Positions 8,415-10,000 of a stretch of DNA of 10,000 nt are shown here, piece after piece. A program made the translations under genes and the position numbers. Each line of letters begins with the position of its first letter. Position 1 is the stretch's first letter. Below the pieces are notes generated by a model that saw only the letters and a program-made list of their open reading frames with translations, was not told the origin of the DNA and ran no database searches. This DNA is from Magnetospirillum sp. (GTDB taxonomy: Bacteria > Pseudomonadota > Alphaproteobacteria > Rhodospirillales > Magnetospirillaceae), in assembly GCA_020217035.1 (NCBI GenBank), contig JAIWOG010000157.1:1-10000 (forward strand). Reading direction: 5' to 3'.

Positions 8415-9035
8415 ATGCGTGCGCCCAGCCCCTGGGGCGACAATCGCCGGGTTTGTGTCGGCCTGTTGGGCGGGTCGTTCAACCCCGCCCATGACGGCCA
8501 CCGCCATGTGGCCGAACTGGCGTTGCGTCTGTTGGGGTTGGATCAGGTCTGGGCCATGGTCAGCCCGCAGAATCCGCTGAAGGATGTGCACGGCATGGCG
8601 CCGCAGGCTTTGCGGCTTGCGTCCGCCAAGGTGGTGATGGAACGCCATCCGCGCCTGCTGGCCACCGGGATCGAGACCCATCTGGGCACCCGCTACACCG
8701 CCGACACCTTGGCGCGGTTGAAGATGCGGTTTCCCAAGGCGCGTTTCGTCTGGTTGATGGGGGCCGACAATCTGGCGCAAATGCACAAATGGAAACGCTG
8801 GAGACACATCTTTTCCGCCGTTCCCATTGCGATTTTGGCGCGCGCTCCCTATTCTCGGAAGGCTTTGGCCGCGCCTGCGGCCCAAGCCATGGGACATTTC
8901 CAGCGGCCGGCCGGTGCCGCCAGGGCCCTAAGCGTCCTGAAGTCACCGGCTTGGGTTTTCTTGCACACGCCTTTGCATCCTGCCTCGGCCACCGAGATAC
9001 GGGCCAGGATGGGGCTTTTGAAAAAGGAGCTTTAA
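8415..9035 (+). CDS. nadD: Nicotinate-nucleotide adenylyltransferase
   Basis: Transfers AMP from ATP to nicotinate mononucleotide, giving deamido-NAD, the penultimate step of NAD synthesis. It has 206 residues, typical for NadD. The nucleotidyltransferase fold is marked by GGSFNPAHDGH (19-29), the GGxFNPxHxGH signature. WLMGADNL (113-120) and HKWKRW (124-129) form the substrate-side region, and SATEIR (191-196) is the SSTxIR-like ATP motif. The start at 8415 has GAGGAG (8404-8409) five bases upstream, overlapping the end of proA. The nadD-rsfS-rlmH order is widely conserved in bacteria and supports the call. Co-transcription with proA is likely. Confidence 0.96.
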   Translation: MRAPSPWGDNRRVCVGLLGGSFNPAHDGHRHVAELALRLLGLDQVWAMVSPQNPLKDVHGMAPQALRLASAKVVMERHPRLLATGIETHLGTRYTADTLARLKMRFPKARFVWLMGADNLAQMHKWKRWRHIFSAVPIAILARAPYSRKALAAPAAQAMGHFQRPAGAARALSVLKSPAWVFLHTPLHPASATEIRARMGLLKKEL

Positions 9036-9039
9036 GATT
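9024..9039 (+). promoter_or_regulatory. Strong ribosome site pointing to an ATT start for rsfS
   Basis: AAGGAG (9024-9029), inside the end of nadD, is the best Shine-Dalgarno match in the nadD-rsfS junction. Seven bases later, at the ideal distance, lies ATT (9037-9039), in frame with rsfS. No ATG or GTG occurs in this frame between the in-frame TGA at 9019-9021 and the conserved protein. The only conventional alternative is TTG at 9064, which has no ribosome site. Confidence 0.55.
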
Positions 9040-9405
9040 CAACCCCGACCTAAATCCGCCGCTTTGACGGCGGAAGAACTGGTGGCCCTGGTGACGACGT
9101 CGTTGGACGACGACAAGGCCGAGGACATCTCGGTGGTGGACTTGCGTGGCAAGACCAGCATGGCCGACCACATGGTCATCGCCACCGGCACTTCCAGCCG
9201 TCATGTGGGGTCCATGGCCGACCACCTGATGGAAAAGCTGAAGCATGCCGGCCAGCCGGTGGGCGCCGAGGGCATGCCGCAATGCGACTGGGTGCTGATC
9301 GACGCCGGCGACATCATCGTCCACCTGTTCCGCCCGGAAGTCCGCGCCTTCTACAATCTGGAAAAGATGTGGGGCATCGCCCGGCCGGAAAGCCGCCCGG
9401 CCTAA
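9037..9405 (+). CDS. rsfS: Ribosome silencing factor RsfS (Iojap/YbeB family)
   Basis: Binds protein L14 on the 50S subunit and blocks joining with 30S, lowering translation in starvation. Read from the ATT at 9037 it has 122 residues; from the TTG at 9064 it has 113. Both lengths fit the family. Conserved blocks in the longer form are LVALVTTSLDDDKAEDISVVDL (about 15-36), the TSMADHMVIATGTSSRHV core (about 40-57), EGMPQCDWVLIDAGDIIVHLF (about 78-98) and the RAFYNLEKMWG end. The ATT start is preferred because AAGGAG lies seven bases upstream and the extra residues, QPRPKSAAL, look like the short variable N-terminus common in this group. The start is not certain. The nadD stop (9033-9035) is one base before it, and rlmH begins four bases after the rsfS stop. 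Confidence 0.93.
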   Translation: MQPRPKSAALTAEELVALVTTSLDDDKAEDISVVDLRGKTSMADHMVIATGTSSRHVGSMADHLMEKLKHAGQPVGAEGMPQCDWVLIDAGDIIVHLFRPEVRAFYNLEKMWGIARPESRPA

Positions 9406-9409
9406 GCCG

Positions 9410-9868
9410 GTGCGCCTGTGGCTGGCCGCCGTGGGCCGGGTGAAACCCGGTCCCGAGCTTGACCTGTTCAACCTGTACGGCAAGCGCCTGGCGGCACCCC
9501 TGACCGTGCGCGAGGTCGAGGAAAAGCGCCCGCTGCCGACACCCGACCGCATGGCCCGCGAGGCCGAGTTGCTGCTGGCCGCCATACCGCCCCAGGCGGT
9601 GGTGGTGGCGTTGGACGAACGCGGCAAAAGCGTGGGGTCGGTGGAGTTCGCGGAACGCCTGACCCGCTGGCGCGACGACGGCGTCGCCGACCTGGCCTTC
9701 CTGATCGGCGGCGCCGACGGCCATGGCCAAGCGGTGCGCGACCGGGCGGCCTGGCTGCTGTCGTTCGGCGCCATGACCTGGCCGCACATGCTGGTCCGCG
9801 CCCTGCTGGCTGAACAATTGTGGCGGGCCCAAGCCATCGCCCAAGGCCACCCCTATCACCGCGCTTGA
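9410..9868 (+). CDS. rlmH: 23S rRNA pseudouridine-1915 N3-methyltransferase RlmH
   Basis: SPOUT-class methyltransferase (YbeA family) that uses S-adenosylmethionine to methylate pseudouridine 1915 in helix 69 of 23S rRNA on assembled 70S ribosomes. It has 152 residues against 155 in E. coli. The start MRLWLAAVGR matches the family N-terminus and fixes the GTG at 9410. The knot motifs are VVVALDERGKSV (64-75), FLIGGADGHG (97-106) and LSFGAMTWPHMLVRALLAEQ (117-136), with the invariant C-terminal HPYHR. No clear ribosome site precedes it, and the rsfS stop lies four bases upstream, so translational coupling is likely. The S-adenosylhomocysteine it releases is a substrate of AhcY. Confidence 0.97.
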   Translation: MRLWLAAVGRVKPGPELDLFNLYGKRLAAPLTVREVEEKRPLPTPDRMAREAELLLAAIPPQAVVVALDERGKSVGSVEFAERLTRWRDDGVADLAFLIGGADGHGQAVRDRAAWLLSFGAMTWPHMLVRALLAEQLWRAQAIAQGHPYHRA

Positions 9869-9923
9869 ATTGTTTCAGACAACAAGCGAGGATGGCCCTG
9901 CGGGGGTAAGCAGGGAGAGGGCC
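9862..9923 (+). other. Hairpins between rlmH and the next gene
   Basis: CGCTTG (9862-9867) pairs with CAAGCG (9883-9888), and inside it TTGT (9870-9873) pairs with ACAA (9879-9882). This hairpin spans the rlmH stop, but no T-run follows, so termination would be weak. Downstream, CCCTGC (9896-9901) pairs with GCAGGG (9910-9915), or alternatively GGCCC (9894-9898) with GGGCC (9919-9923). The second fold would cover the ribosome site of the next gene. All folding is by hand. Confidence 0.35.
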
Positions 9924-9927
9924 ACGA

Positions 9928-10000
9928 GTGGACACTGAGATTCCACCGGAAGAGCTGTCCGGATACGAGGAATATCGGGCCAAGGTCGCGGGAACGAATA
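9928..10000 (+). CDS. Start of an unidentified protein, truncated by window end
   Basis: A frame opens at GTG 9928 with GGGAGAGG (9913-9920) seven bases upstream. It reads MDTEIPPEELSGYEEY and then RAKVAGTN up to the window edge, 24 residues in all. It is acidic and hydrophilic, with no signal peptide visible in the part present. I do not recognise the family. The good ribosome site and the same orientation as rlmH suggest a real gene, possibly in the same transcription unit. Confidence 0.55.
   Translation, partial: MDTEIPPEELSGYEEYRAKVAGTN

Noticed and set aside
7119..8897. 592-codon open frame on the minus strand opposite proA and nadD
   Set aside because: An antisense shadow with H/G/A/Q-rich composition. 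Both proA and nadD on the plus strand are unmistakable.

Overview
The window looks like chromosomal DNA of a GC-rich alphaproteobacterium, most like Rhodospirillales and in particular Magnetospirillum-type genomes. That placement is inference from protein flavour and gene order. The supporting signs are strong GC third-position bias, the long alphaproteobacterial form of S-adenosylhomocysteinase, and the order rplU-rpmA-obgE-proB-proA-nadD-rsfS-rlmH. Almost everything is core metabolism or translation-related. The accessory material is confined to a few gaps.

Layout. Positions 1-1410 hold the 3' part of a GTP-dependent PEP carboxykinase gene (pckG), closed by a strong terminator. A small DUF1883-type gene lies convergently on the minus strand (1477-1743), with a visibly AT-rich upstream region (1744-1963) that it shares with ahcY. 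That region carries a TTGACA-type minus-strand promoter, a 5'-leader hairpin and a perfect 16-bp palindrome (1875-1890) that is a good candidate operator for ahcY. ahcY (1964-3361) ends in a strong UUCG-loop terminator. The 440-bp gap 3362-3801 has no convincing protein gene. It holds a tandem 11-bp repeat at exactly 20-bp phasing, an 11-G tract, a doubtful 28-codon ORF, and a clear promoter and structured leader for rplU.

From 3802 to 9868 runs a mostly tightly packed plus-strand cluster: ribosomal proteins L21 and L27 (rplU, rpmA), two tandem terminator-like hairpins, the ribosome-associated GTPase obgE, the proline genes proB and proA, nadD (NAD synthesis), rsfS (ribosome silencing factor) and rlmH (23S rRNA methyltransferase). 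obgE and proB overlap by 32 bases through one GAC/ACG triplet run. Between proB and proA sit a REP-like palindromic repeat and a 53-codon ORF. That ORF resembles only the C-terminal toxin-binding segment of CcdA antitoxins, and its stop overlaps the proA start (TGATG). A further unidentified gene starts at 9928 and runs off the end.

Functionally, L21/L27, Obg, RsfS and RlmH all act on the large ribosomal subunit. ProB and ProA catalyse the first two steps of proline synthesis. NadD makes the NAD precursor. AhcY recycles the S-adenosylhomocysteine that methyltransferases such as RlmH produce. The observations most worth a second look are a probable AUU start codon for rsfS, the CcdA-tail ORF coupled to proA, the obgE/proB dual-coded triplet repeat, and the putative operators around ahcY and in the ahcY-rplU gap.
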